From Hymenolepis diminuta (taxonomy: Eukaryota > Platyhelminthes > Cestoda > Cyclophyllidea > Hymenolepididae), in contig CAADRB010000028.1 in the NCBI GenBank assembly GCA_900708905.1, forward strand, positions 372,001 through 436,000: 64,000 bases of DNA. The letters run 5' to 3'. Both the position numbers and the translations under genes were made by a program. Shown here in pieces: positions 39,601-49,121 of this stretch (position 1 is the first letter of the stretch; each line of letters starts with the position of its first letter). Below the pieces are notes generated by a model, which was given only the letters and a program-made list of their open reading frames with translations, ran no database searches and was not told the DNA's origin.

Positions 39601-41584
39601 TCCGCCAATAGATGTAGACACATGATTGATCTCTGACTTAGTAAATGTATACGTTACTCTCTTTCTTCATGGTACTTCCTAATAACGAAAATAACTGATT
39701 CTTTATTGATCTTTTCTTTCTTACTTTAGACATTAATGAAAGAAATGGAGGGTAAGGTGCGCGAACTTTCGCTTCATGTTTATGGTTGTCGGGTAATTCA
39801 AAAGGCAATTGAGACTTTCGACGAAACAATCCAGCTGAATATAATGAAGCAACTCAAGGACTCCGTTCTTGAGTGTGTCAAAGACCAAAACGGTAACCAC
39901 GTCGTGCAAAAGTGCATTGAGCGTGTCCCACCTCAACATCTTCAATTCATTGTAGATGCCTACAAGGGAAATGTAAGTATACCACTTCTTTTGCAATCGG
40001 TTCTTTAATTTAATTCCTAGACTAAATTTTATAGGCCAGTAATGGTAAAATTTTGAGGAGTATACACATGTGTGTATTCATCAAGTGTTATCGTTTATAC
40101 CTCAAATTTCTTAATGTGGGTCTATAATTATATCCCACTGCATCTATTGAATAGTACGTTGGTTTCGAGAATGCAGTCATCGAATATCTGGAGTTATCAG
40201 ATCTTTGTGGTATCCGCTAATTTCTATGCAGTACCTTAGGCGCTGGAGTAGTAGTTAGTAGGAGCAAGCTAACTTCGTTTGTATATTGTAGTCATCTAAG
40301 ATCTATAATCATTTGGTGATGACTAAGCAACATACCAAATAACTCCTAAAGAGGTCATTAGTCACGGAAATATGTGTTAGAATAACCTAAAAGGGAGCAT
40401 GATAAGAATGAGGAATCACAATTTCCACGTATGCCTCTTTCTGTTTGTGCCCAGGTCCTTGCTCTTTCGACGCACTCCTATGGTTGTCGGGTGATTCAGC
40501 GTATTCTTCAATACTGTACACCAGAACAGGTGGATCCTATTTTCGAAGAGTTATATGCATGTGCAAACTCTCTTTTCGAAGACCAATATGGAAATTATGT
40601 TATACAAGTAAGTTGTCGTAATCTCCTTTTATTACTTTATGTTAAATTCTGATAGCTACCGCTTTACTATTGGGAATCGTATTGGGAAGCAGATATTTTA
40701 GGCGCTACTGGAAGTAAAATTTAAAGTCGTGTTCAATGCTGTGCGACTTTATCTTTTCTGTTCGATAAAATTGATCAGTTTTAATTCATAAGAAAACCAA
40801 TAGAGAGTATACATTTTAAACTGCTCAGGGTTATGACATTGGTTGGTTGTATCTATTATCGTCATCGTTGCTGCAGAACGCTTGAGTGACAAGCCAAAGT
40901 TTCACCCTAGTAGTAAGGTTTGTTAATGTAGAAAATTGGCCTTGTTGATAAGTATCCACGTTGTTAAATTCTCGTGTTTGTGTTTATTTTTTATATCAGC
41001 ATATACTGGAAAAGGGTACCAGAGAACAGAAGAGTCGCATAATAGGTCTTCTGAAAGGCCGTGTTGTCACTCTTTCTATGCACAAATTCGCAAGTAACGT
41101 CGTTGAGAAGGCAGTTTCCAACGGTACAACTCAGGAACGTCAGGAGCTGACCAGTGAAGTTCTTGTTGGCAATGGGCAGCAACAGTGGAATTCAACTGAA
41201 CCCATAGAAAACAATGACAAGACAAAAGCTGAGGGCAACTCAGTCCTCTGGAGTATGATGAAGGATCAATACGCCAATTATGTCATCCAAAAGATGCTTG
41301 AAGAAGCCGACTCTAAATTACGTCAAGAGTTGATGAGGTGCATTCAACCCTATCTCAATAGTCTGCGCCAATTCAACTACGCCAAGCATATTATCAGTAA
41401 GATGGAGAAATACACATTGAGGACCTTTGGCAACTCCTCGGTGGATAATGTAGCGGTAATACTTGCGAACGCCGATTTGAATTCGGACGTTCTTACCTCG
41501 GACGATGATGGGGAGGTAGAAGGAGCAGGAACCAACCATCAAGAACTCGTCAAAAAGGGAAATTCAGATGCTCCTGAAGCATAG
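33644..41584 (+). CDS. PUM: Pumilio RNA-binding translational repressor, 1,061 aa
   Basis: Exons: 33644-34085, 34160-34417, 34489-34985, 35542-36311, 37644-37881, 39730-39972, 40455-40607 and 41000-41584. All sites are GT/AG in phase; total 3,186 nt. Residues 1-655 are a low-complexity N-terminal half (Q/P/S-rich, poly-Ala after [10 protein letters not shown], Pro-rich exon 4) with short Pumilio-like islands such as [10 protein letters not shown] and VTNFVLS. Residues 656 to about 1010 form the PUM-homology domain, two repeats per exon: GSRLIQ, GNYVIQ, GCRVIQ, GNHVVQ, GCRVIQ, GNYVIQ, ASNVVE, ANYVIQ. All eight base-contact triads are the classical ones, so binding to UGUANAUA in 3' UTRs is predicted. 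Repeats 7 and 8 are separated by a longer linker than in vertebrates. The family acts in the cytoplasm with Nanos and deadenylases, in germ and stem cells. A 5' UTR exon is possible. Confidence 0.95.
36405..36542 (-). repeat. tRNA-derived SINE copy in Pumilio intron 4
   Basis: Read on the minus strand it begins GCACCGGTGGTAGAGGTTAG (A-box-like) and continues through GCGTGCTCG to a B-box-like GGACTCGATTCCC. It then runs CATTGGTGTACACTCAGTGG and GCGGAACGGCCAACCGCATT. The same order recurs at 52798, 54005 and 56640. This layout is typical of a tRNA head followed by an unrelated tail. It lies inside an intron and antisense to the gene. Confidence 0.7.
38050..38360 (+). repeat. Dispersed repeat family B copy in Pumilio intron 5
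   Basis: Shares blocks with 61290-61575 in the same orientation: an AACCAGACC block, GGTTGGCCGGAGAAGACTAA (GATTTGCCAGAGAAGACTTA in the other copy), a CAATTGAAC / CATTGGAC block, a GACTGGTCGGACAG / GACCGATCAG block, and a terminal ATATTG...TTCA segment. Identity is moderate. No coding capacity; class unknown. Confidence 0.45.
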
Positions 41585-41592
41585 GAAAACAA

Positions 41593-41598
41593 AATAAA
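41593..41598 (+). terminator. Possible proximal poly(A) signal of Pumilio
   Basis: AATAAA only nine bases after the stop codon. It may be used for a very short 3' UTR, but further transcribed sequence downstream is likely; the segment to about 42230 is pyrimidine-rich and interrupted by an assembly gap, so the true end is unclear. Confidence 0.3.
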
Positions 41599-41818
41599 TA
41601 GAATCTCGCATATCTCTGAATCTCTGTTTAATTATCATTGCCATGATTGTATAGAATCAAATCACATTAGTCTCCCACTCCTCTCTTCGTCTTGTAATTT
41701 CCCTTCCCTAGTTCGGTAGTAATGGCAGGATATTATGTATGTTCGTGTGTATTGATTCGTTGTAAAGTAGTTCAGTGTGTAATCATTCAACTTTCGATTC
41801 GTCGCTTTCGAGTTTGTT

Positions 41819-41831
41819 NNNNNNNNNNNNN
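41819..41831. other. Assembly gap (13 N)
   Basis: Run of thirteen undetermined bases. The real gap length is unknown. It falls 235 bp after the Pumilio stop codon and does not affect the coding model. Confidence 0.99.
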
Positions 41832-42374
41832 TGTTACATATGCCTATTCTCTCTTGTATCTTCCCTCCCCCTTTTTCTCTCTGTGTGAAAAATGTGTAAA
41901 CAATGGTGTCTGCAATACTGACTGGACGAAAACTGTGTCTCTACTGTGTATGGAGCATTGTGTATAATTTGTAATGATCCCTTTGTAAATCATCGAGTAC
42001 ACTCGCGCACATACATATACCGTGCTACATCATATGCGCTTTCTTATAATTGTATCCCTTCCTACACCTTTTCTCAATTCTCTTTCCCTTCATCCGTGCA
42101 AATTCGAAATTTATACTTACGCTATATGAATGCTGAAAAAAATGGGGCGTCAGGCTGGTGTATCGTGCTGCGTTTTGTTTTCAAAATTATTCAGTTTATG
42201 TTGGGATTTCTTACAGGCATTTTGAATTGAGCCCGTCCTTAGTGATTTAATAAGCATCGCGTTTCGGTGAATAAGTAAATTCAAATTAGGTTGATGTTCA
42301 TTCTTTAAATTTGTAGGAAACCATCGTCTAGACTGTTACTGAAATTTTGCTAGGCGGTCAGTGAGGTAAAATGT

Positions 42375-42465
42375 GAATGTAGTTTCTAAGACTCCGTAAG
42401 AAAAAGGCCGGGGACCTGTAATTCATATGACAGCTTAATTATTAGGTGCCATTTCCTATATAGCT
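42375..42465 (+). repeat. Dispersed repeat family D, short copy
   Basis: GTAAGAAAAAGGCCGGGGAC, then CTGTAATTCATATGACAGCT and TAATTATTAGG parallel 58583-58632 (GGTTGGAAAAAGGCGCAAGA, CCGTAACTCACAACGGCT, CAATTATTAGG). The shared part is about 50-60 bp. Its class is unknown. Confidence 0.45.
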
Positions 42466-43884
42466 ATGAATACTTGACTGGTTGAATCAGGAAAATATGC
42501 AATGATGGTGTCCACTTTCAGGAATGAATCTGCGAGATCGATAGTCATGTAATTGTGTCGAATATATTTCCTTACCGTGGGTAGTGTCTTCAAGTGCTCT
42601 CCTTTTTTGAAAATGATGACAATGTGATGCTAAAAGAAATGTCGCTTGGGCCAGTCCCATATGGAGCGAATCACTTACATAGGCTGGGAAGCCATTTAGA
42701 TCAAATGACGAGAATTCAGAACATTGTTCGTGGAGGAGTGTCCAACCAGATGTCTTCATATGGAGATTTGCTGCCTCAAAGTGGTCTGCATTAAGGTCTC
42801 TCTAAATATTTGCGATGAACGTTTTGACGTCATTATCGAAGGAGGGAGGGAGAGATTTTTTTAAGAAATGGTTGCCTGATTATCCCGCTTTCGTAATTCT
42901 AGTCTCTGAACGCGTATTGATGGATTTCGAAATCAGGTCACTTGGTGGGGCTGACTAAATCGTAATTCTGTTACCTATGGAGATTGTGATATTGGGAGTG
43001 ATTAGTTGGGTCGTATGTTACTGAGATGGAGAGGTCATGGAACAGACCGCTTGTATCGATGCAGGATGTTGAAGTTGCAGCTCCCTCTAAGGGATTCCAA
43101 CAAGAAAGAATAAAAAATTACAGGCAGTAAAAATGTTTAGTACCGAAATAATGCAAAGCAGGAAGAAATATGGTCAGGTGTAAAATGGGCAAATGGTAAG
43201 CACAAATTACGGAATTAAATATCTGAGTGAAAGTCGAAATAGTAAGTTCAGTTAACTAAAGGCGATTTCTAATCATTTACATGTTTAATCTCTGATTTTT
43301 AAAGGCTCCCAAATATTCAAGTAATCGGTACATTATGAAGTTCGGAAGCCAGTTATCAGAGATTGTGAAGCATTAGTGCAAAATTCACTGTTCAGATTGC
43401 CTGAAAGTGCCAAGAACTGGCGTGGTAGTCTCAAGGCCATGGCTTCTATAATCGGAGGTACGAGAGGCTTAAGGAACTGTAGGTGATGCTTAAGTAAATT
43501 TCATGCCTTGTTTATTTTTTCAACTACATTTTTGAAATAAATGTAGTTCAGAGTTGAATTATCTGCTGTTTATAATGAGAATCTACCTCCTGTACATAAT
43601 ATTCACCCACGCAAGGCAGATTTTGAATATGATGCGATATAATAGGAACGCGACCATATTGTGCGTGTTGATTTATTAGAAGTTGGAAAATTCGAGAACG
43701 TTTCTCCACTGAAATGCTTCAGGCGTGTATGATGCCAAAATGACTAAACTTTGTTAATAAAGTTTGATGGGTCCAGTGAGCTACTTGATATTGACACTTA
43801 GAATTGGAATCCACCGTTCTTTTACCTTCAGCGAACATTGCTTAGGGAGCTTTGTTAATTTAAAATTTGTAGTAACTCCATCTG
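42466..43884. other. No supported gene; possibly old repeats
   Basis: Open frames at 42487-42759 (minus) and 42594-42794 (plus) overlap each other and show no family signature. A 155-nt open stretch at about 43327-43482 includes LPESAKNWRGSLKAM and ends near GGAGGTACGAG, but no exon partner was found. I call nothing here. Confidence 0.4.
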
Positions 43885-44180
43885 TAAGCTGATTAAAAAA
43901 CCGGTCAATAAACACAGAACATCATGGACAAACATTTGCTGTAATCCAGAGGACAAGTCATGAAATCCAAATTTTGAGACGTGAGCTACTCAGTTGGTAA
44001 ATATTGCACAACTTCAGCCGAAAATTAAATGAAGACTCTTTGATACTCTGATACTGCTGTCAACATCTTTTGCATCCACTCCACCTTTTATTATTTATTG
44101 AACTTTTTGTTATTCGATGTCAGTTGCTTCCCAAAATAGAAATCTGTACATTTTTTCTATTGCTATGGGTAATAACAAGA
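43885..44180 (+). repeat. Dispersed repeat family C copy
   Basis: Contains AACCGGTCAATAAACACAGA, TTTGCTGTAATCCAGAGGAC, CAAATTTTGAGACG, GGTAAATATTGCACAACT, TTAAATGAAGAC, and TTGAACTTTTTGTTATTCGA followed by GTCAGTTGC. The order is the same as in 16860-17250. It ends shortly before the Tc1/mariner relic at 44340 and is independent of it. Confidence 0.6.
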
Positions 44181-44339
44181 GGGAAATACATATAACGACT
44201 TAGTACTAAAGCTGATTATTGAGTTTGGCACTTCGAATTTGAAACAATACTCTAAAGACTATTAGATAATGCCCACTGTAGTTTTCACTACCAGAGAGCG
44301 ATGTTGTTCCCATCAATGAAGATTCTATATGTTTTATAC

Positions 44340-45401
44340 TACAAGGTGTGGGAGGTAGCTGAGGACTAACTAACCCGATGCTAATTATTTTTGTATCGGA
44401 AGATCTCGTGGCAGATACTACTATAATCAATGAAATGAAGAGGCACAGTGTAATAGTTTCTATAAAAGGAAAGACAGAAATTTTAAGAATTGTTAAAGTC
44501 GCCAGATCTTTCGTTCGGAAAGTTAGAAAGGAACTGCTGAATGAACACAATGGAGATGAATTGTCCACCATGAGGAAAAGAATAGAGCATTGTCAACGCT
44601 CCGCCCACTCACTCAGAGCATCTGAGTTTGTCAGAAATGTGCATGGCATGATGGACGAAAATCGTGGAAAGTCATGCACAGCATCTTGCCAAAAATCTTT
44701 AATTGTCTGAATGAACAATAAGGAATGTTGTTTATCAAGACCTCGGATACAAATCATACGTTCCAACTGTTCTCACTTGGTTTTCGGTGTTGTTAGCAGT
44801 GCGGGAGGAGTACATTATGCCTCCTCAAGTTTTTCCGCAGGGCCTTAGGTCAATGCAGGTACAGATGTCTATGTCAAAGATCTTCCGACCATTGTTGTTA
44901 ACCCTTGGGTAGATAGTGTAGCCACTGGAAGACCCTATATTTTCCAGCAAAATTCGGTTTCATCTTATACACCTCTCAAAACCCGCGACTGAATAGATGA
45001 CCAAGAATTTTCATCATCATGTCACATCGGACTTATGGGCGCCTCCTAACTACTCACTAGACCTTAATCCTTTGGATTATTACGTGTGGGGTTGTGGCAT
45101 GGTTGAAAAGGAAGGCAATAAGCATCCTCCAAACATCAAATTCCCCTCTCTGATAGAAGCAATAGCCGAACAATGGAGGTCATCAATAAAGGCTACCTGA
45201 TGAAAGCTTACAGTCAGTGGTCTTCTGACTCGAATTGAGTGGGTGATGGAAGCCGAAGGAGGATAAACAGAATGAATCCTAGGTTGACATTATGTTTCTT
45301 TATTTTGTTACAAGAAATTGTAAGATTCAACCATCAACAGTTGCATTTTCTGTTTTTCTAAAAGTGAGTAAGGCGTCCTTAGATGCCTTACGCACCCTGT
45401 A
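44340..45401 (+). mobile_element. Second Tc1/mariner element, internally deleted, with TIRs
   Basis: 1,062-bp element. The left end, TACAAGGTGTGGGAGG, and the reverse complement of the right end, TACAGGGTGCGTAAGG, agree at 22 of the first 32 positions, extending through a shared GAGGAC / AAGGAC block. TA dinucleotides lie at both edges. The interior codes for a broken transposase of a different lineage from the 27-kb element (SLDLNPLDYYVWG signature). The length is shorter than usual for the group, in agreement with the internal deletion seen in the protein. Confidence 0.85.
44378..45263 (+). pseudogene. Degraded Tc1/mariner-like transposase
   Basis: The first part (44378-44710) has KVARSFVRKVRKELL (HTH), then ENRGKS. 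A second frame carries TIRNVVYQDLGYKSYV, the conserved linker before the DDE core. After that the sequence jumps to GVVSSAGG and MPPQVFPQGL, so the segment with the first catalytic Asp appears deleted. Later, PYIFQQNS has N at the second catalytic position (usually FQQDS). The 44997-45200 frame has FHHHVTSDLW and SLDLNPLDYYVWG with the third Asp, and the end reads RIEWVMEAEGG. Several stops and frame changes confirm it is dead. Confidence 0.85.
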
Positions 45402-46289
45402 TATTACATATCCCTAGTTTTCTTAACACCTTTGTTTAAATACATTCTGAACACATTTAAAATGTGTATTTTTGCGCAGCCTCCATTCATTGACTCTTGG
45501 TAGAATTAGGGCAATTTTAAATGTTAACAATACGGGAACTTTTAGAGGCTCTTTGAGAGCTTAATTAAAATCAGTTAACTTTTTCTCAGAAATAATGAAA
45601 CATTTAAAAATTGTTCATGATTTGAATTTTTTCCCACTTTCGGCCTCTAATGTCACAGGTCCTCTGAACTGTTAATGTTTATCGGTCCTGAGGCTACTAA
45701 TGAATGATAGAGATCGAATCTCGCATCTTGATTTGAGGGACAAATGGGGAAAAATTAATCAATTTTAAATAAAATATATCTATTATTAATTTCTTAATCA
45801 GATATAAAAGCTTAGCCATACCTCAGGGCAGTCGGGGAATCGCTGGACTTGTCAGTAGTCGATCTCTATCTAGTGATACAAATGATTGAACAGAGATAAC
45901 AGCGCTTCACGAGTTTTTATGCTTATATTATTATAACCCACAGCAATGGGGAAAATTTCTTCCATTTTCCACTGTAGAAGTGCAACTGAATTCTGGAAGG
46001 TCAAGTTCAAGGAATAAAGTAAATGGATGGAAGAGTGTGTCAAAAGATTCACTTTATTTAATTTTTGAATTGAGGTTGTAGTGTTTCCACTTAACGGCTA
46101 TGCAGGTGATTTGACGTAGTTCTTCAAAATGAAGCCAGTCAAATCACTTCTTGAATTTATTCGATAAACCAACCGGCAGAATCGTTTTCTAATTTGTGTT
46201 ACAAAGTGCTTCGTACTCCCAGATATTACCCTCCACCAAATTCATCACATAGGGGTGAAATGAAATTCGCTCTCAAAGAAAGGAAATCT
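45402..46289. other. No supported gene
   Basis: AT-rich. A patch at 45835-45910 (CTATCTAGTGATACAAATGA then TTGAACAGAGATAAC) resembles the tail of repeat family E at 47310-47345, suggesting a further diverged copy. Confidence 0.35.
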
Positions 46290-46400
46290 CAGAAAACAAA
46301 TGGGCCTGTTTCACGTACTTAGAATCTCGAACTCACACATTGGATATGATATAAATAGGTAACACATCTATCGAAAATAATTGACCGAGTTTAGTGAGTT
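46290..46400 (+). repeat. Dispersed repeat family E, copy 1
   Basis: GGGCCTGTTTCACGTACTTA, GAATCTCGAACTCACACATT, GGATA match GGGCCTATTTTCCAGCACTT, AAAATCTCAAATTCACACAT, TGGATA at 47236-47281. Both copies continue with a short segment ending in ATGATTGACC / ATAATTGACC. Class unknown. Confidence 0.6.
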
Positions 46401-47234
46401 TGAAGTATATTCATTCCACATTTTGGTAAAACTCAAATGCTATCCAACTTCTATTTCTACACGACCTTTTGACTTTTAGGCCTGTTTGACCTAATAATGG
46501 TATTGTGACACATAAACTACCTCAAATCTGTCAATATAGTACTTATATGATGATCTATAGACCAGCCAAATTCCTATTTCGCCGTATTTTACAGCTTCGG
46601 TTTCACGCTTTCTGTTTAGATGTGTAACTCAGCATTCCTCTTTCCAATTTTCTCTTTCTCATACACCAGTAGTCCAATTCATCTCTTGCTTTTCTGATTT
46701 TTTGGGATGGCTTTTTGATAGAAAGGCGGAACAATGCTTCGCCGTTCACCGAAAATGCAATATTAACGCTAAGTTATCAACATGTTACCATATTCGCAGT
46801 CATGGTAGATCACGGCATGACGGGGCCAAGCGAGGTCATTCATTGAATGGTCCGTTGTCTGTGTAGTCATATTCCTCAACATCGAACGTGAAGTCCTACA
46901 GCTATCAATAACTGGCTCAGTTTGTTCAATCACTATCACAACCCTAACACAGATGTTCAAATAAATTTCAGATAAATTCCATGAAGGTCTGGCTATTGGA
47001 TTAGTCTTATCTGGATAAGCCTCTGACTTCTTTCTGAGGTCTGAGTAATTGTAACATAGTTAAAACAGTGGACGATGACTATACAATATATCAATTTTGT
47101 AAAAATGTTAGCCTTTGAGGGAGTATATAAAGTAATTTTTACTATAGGCGTTAGTACAACTTCAAACCCTTTCCACATATATCTGCAAAGGTCACCCTTC
47201 AATAATCAGGAATAATCAAAAGCTTCCTAGCTTA
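46401..47234. other. No feature seen between family E copies
   Basis: No gene or RNA could be supported. It lies between two direct copies of repeat E and could be a spacer or part of a larger worn element. Confidence 0.35.
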
Positions 47235-47350
47235 TGGGCCTATTTTCCAGCACTTAAAATCTCAAATTCACACATTGGATACTTGCTATAGCCAGCGGAT
47301 GTCTATCATCATCTAGCGACTAGAGATGATTGACCGGCGATAAGATCTTC
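47235..47350 (+). repeat. Dispersed repeat family E, copy 2
   Basis: Direct repeat of 46290-46400, about 0.93 kb downstream. After the shared TCACACATTGGATA it continues to CATCTAGCGACTAGAGATGA and TTGACCGGCGATAAG. Confidence 0.6.
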
Positions 47351-49121
47351 ACTACAGTGTCCACAGGCGGTCCCGCTGTGTGTTTGTGTGTTTGCACAGA
47401 CGTTGATCATCACGACGAGACATCGACAACGAGACATGACTGACGTCTAACAAAGAAATGTTTTGTATATAAACGTAATTTACTAATTAATAGATTAGGA
47501 TGGCTTGTCTACCACCTCCGAACTGATCTGACTACATGAGTGACTTGATTTATTTCATCTGTTCCATCGAGGTGGCTCCGATAGACCCTCAACGTTATTA
47601 CAATACTATAAAAATAAGTGATATGTACACTGAAAAGCCCTCGGTTACTGTACATTTTTTAAAAATAACTGACTGAGTTGTTGGAGCTTGAAGCGTATTC
47701 ATTTTACCCTTCGATAAAGCTATTTTACCACTAATTTTTCTAAATGTTATCCTGCTTCTGCGGGCGCAAGATCCTTTGATTTCTGGTACGCACACGGTGA
47801 TCGTTAGGTCTGTAGTGAATGCTATACAAATACGCCTTTTTGGTAAACTCTAGTAATCTGACAAGTATAACTAGCCTCTATCAGAGTCTCTAGCATAAAT
47901 CTGCCTCCATAATTAGCTAGGCTATGTCCAAAGTAGCAAGAACAAAGAAGGCATCGATTGGAGAGAGTTTGTTTCAAACTATGACTCACTCTCAATGCTA
48001 CGCTGTAGGAAAATTGACCTATGATTGGCTGAGAAAACCTGTGCATGGACATTCGCACTTGCTCGCCACGCGATTGGTAGTACGCCGCACCTTCCAGAAT
48101 TTCGAAGTGCACAAGAGATTTCCTTGATTAGCCTTGGTAGCGTTGTGAACTCCGCGGGTCAATACGATCTAATTATCACAATCGCACATATAAACAGGAT
48201 CAAAATGTTAAAAATGCAGTACGCTCATAATGGCCGATAAATCAGCTTGTCCGAATGGTAAACGATAAATTAGGTTAAATCAGTCAACTCCCATTTCAAA
48301 CTGTCTAGAAGTGTAATCCAGTCCCCCTATTACCAACCTTCCCATCTATTACTTTCACCCTGTTGCTCACTCATTCCTTTATGGTCATCCAATATTCTCC
48401 TGTTCTTCCGTTTTTAAGAAAAGGCTATTATTATTCTGTTAGCCTCGAAGAAGATTAATAGCTTAGAAAGAGGATACCACTAGCTTAACTCGATCAGATA
48501 CCTAAAGTAACTTTATCGTTGAGATTAGTACTACTTTAAACCCCTTTCGTGTATATATTAAGCGATTTCCTCTAAAAGCAAATTGGTTATTCACCAATTT
48601 TTATAGAAAAATGCAGAAAGAATGGGGACGACGGGTTAGCATTTCGAAAAAAATAATTCAATAAAATGTAACTGCAGTAAATTCGAACCTTCAAATAAAA
48701 ATCGAATCTTTTATGAAGAAACTTGATGTAAAACAAAGTTACAATTAGGAAACTGTTTATGAAGAAGTTTGATAAGAACTGAAATGGAAGTTTTTACTTT
48801 TCCATGAACAAAGCCATGCACACCAAATTTTTATGAAACTAGCATACTTGGTTGCAAGTATTGCCTCTAAAAATTTTACGGACAGCCGGACTGTAAAAAA
48901 TTTTATAAAACAAATAAATAACTATAATGTATTAGCAAATATAACCATTAAAAATAATTAATTAGATCATAATTTTATATTTTATTAAACATGTTTATGC
49001 AATTCACGCTCATATATCTAAATAATACCTTTTAATAAATCATCTGGAAACTGTTTTAATTAACTACATGCAATGGACTCGGATACAGAGGAAAATTAAA
49101 TTTTGGGATAAACCCGTAAAG
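47351..49121. other. Upstream region of the dynamin gene
   Basis: No gene supported. The patch at 47930-48120 is GC-richer, is open in more than one frame, and holds two ATTGG/CCAAT-type boxes (GATTGGCTGAG at about 48022 and CGATTGGTAG at about 48070). This could be promoter-like sequence or part of a repeat. The immediate 5' flank of dynamin (48560-49060) is very AT-rich. An in-frame ATG at 49068 would add 18 residues to dynamin. Confidence 0.35.

Larger units (their letters stand above)
41585..42370. other. Region downstream of Pumilio, probable 3' UTR
   Basis: Rich in T and C with several GTGT runs. No gene seen; the short open frames at 41722-42230 span or flank the N gap and have no signature. 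No perfect UGUANAUA motif was noticed near the stop; TGTAAATC at about 41984 differs by one base. Confidence 0.35.

Noticed and set aside
42487..42794. Overlapping frames on both strands suspected to be a transposase relic
   Set aside because: No DDE landmark could be aligned in any frame.
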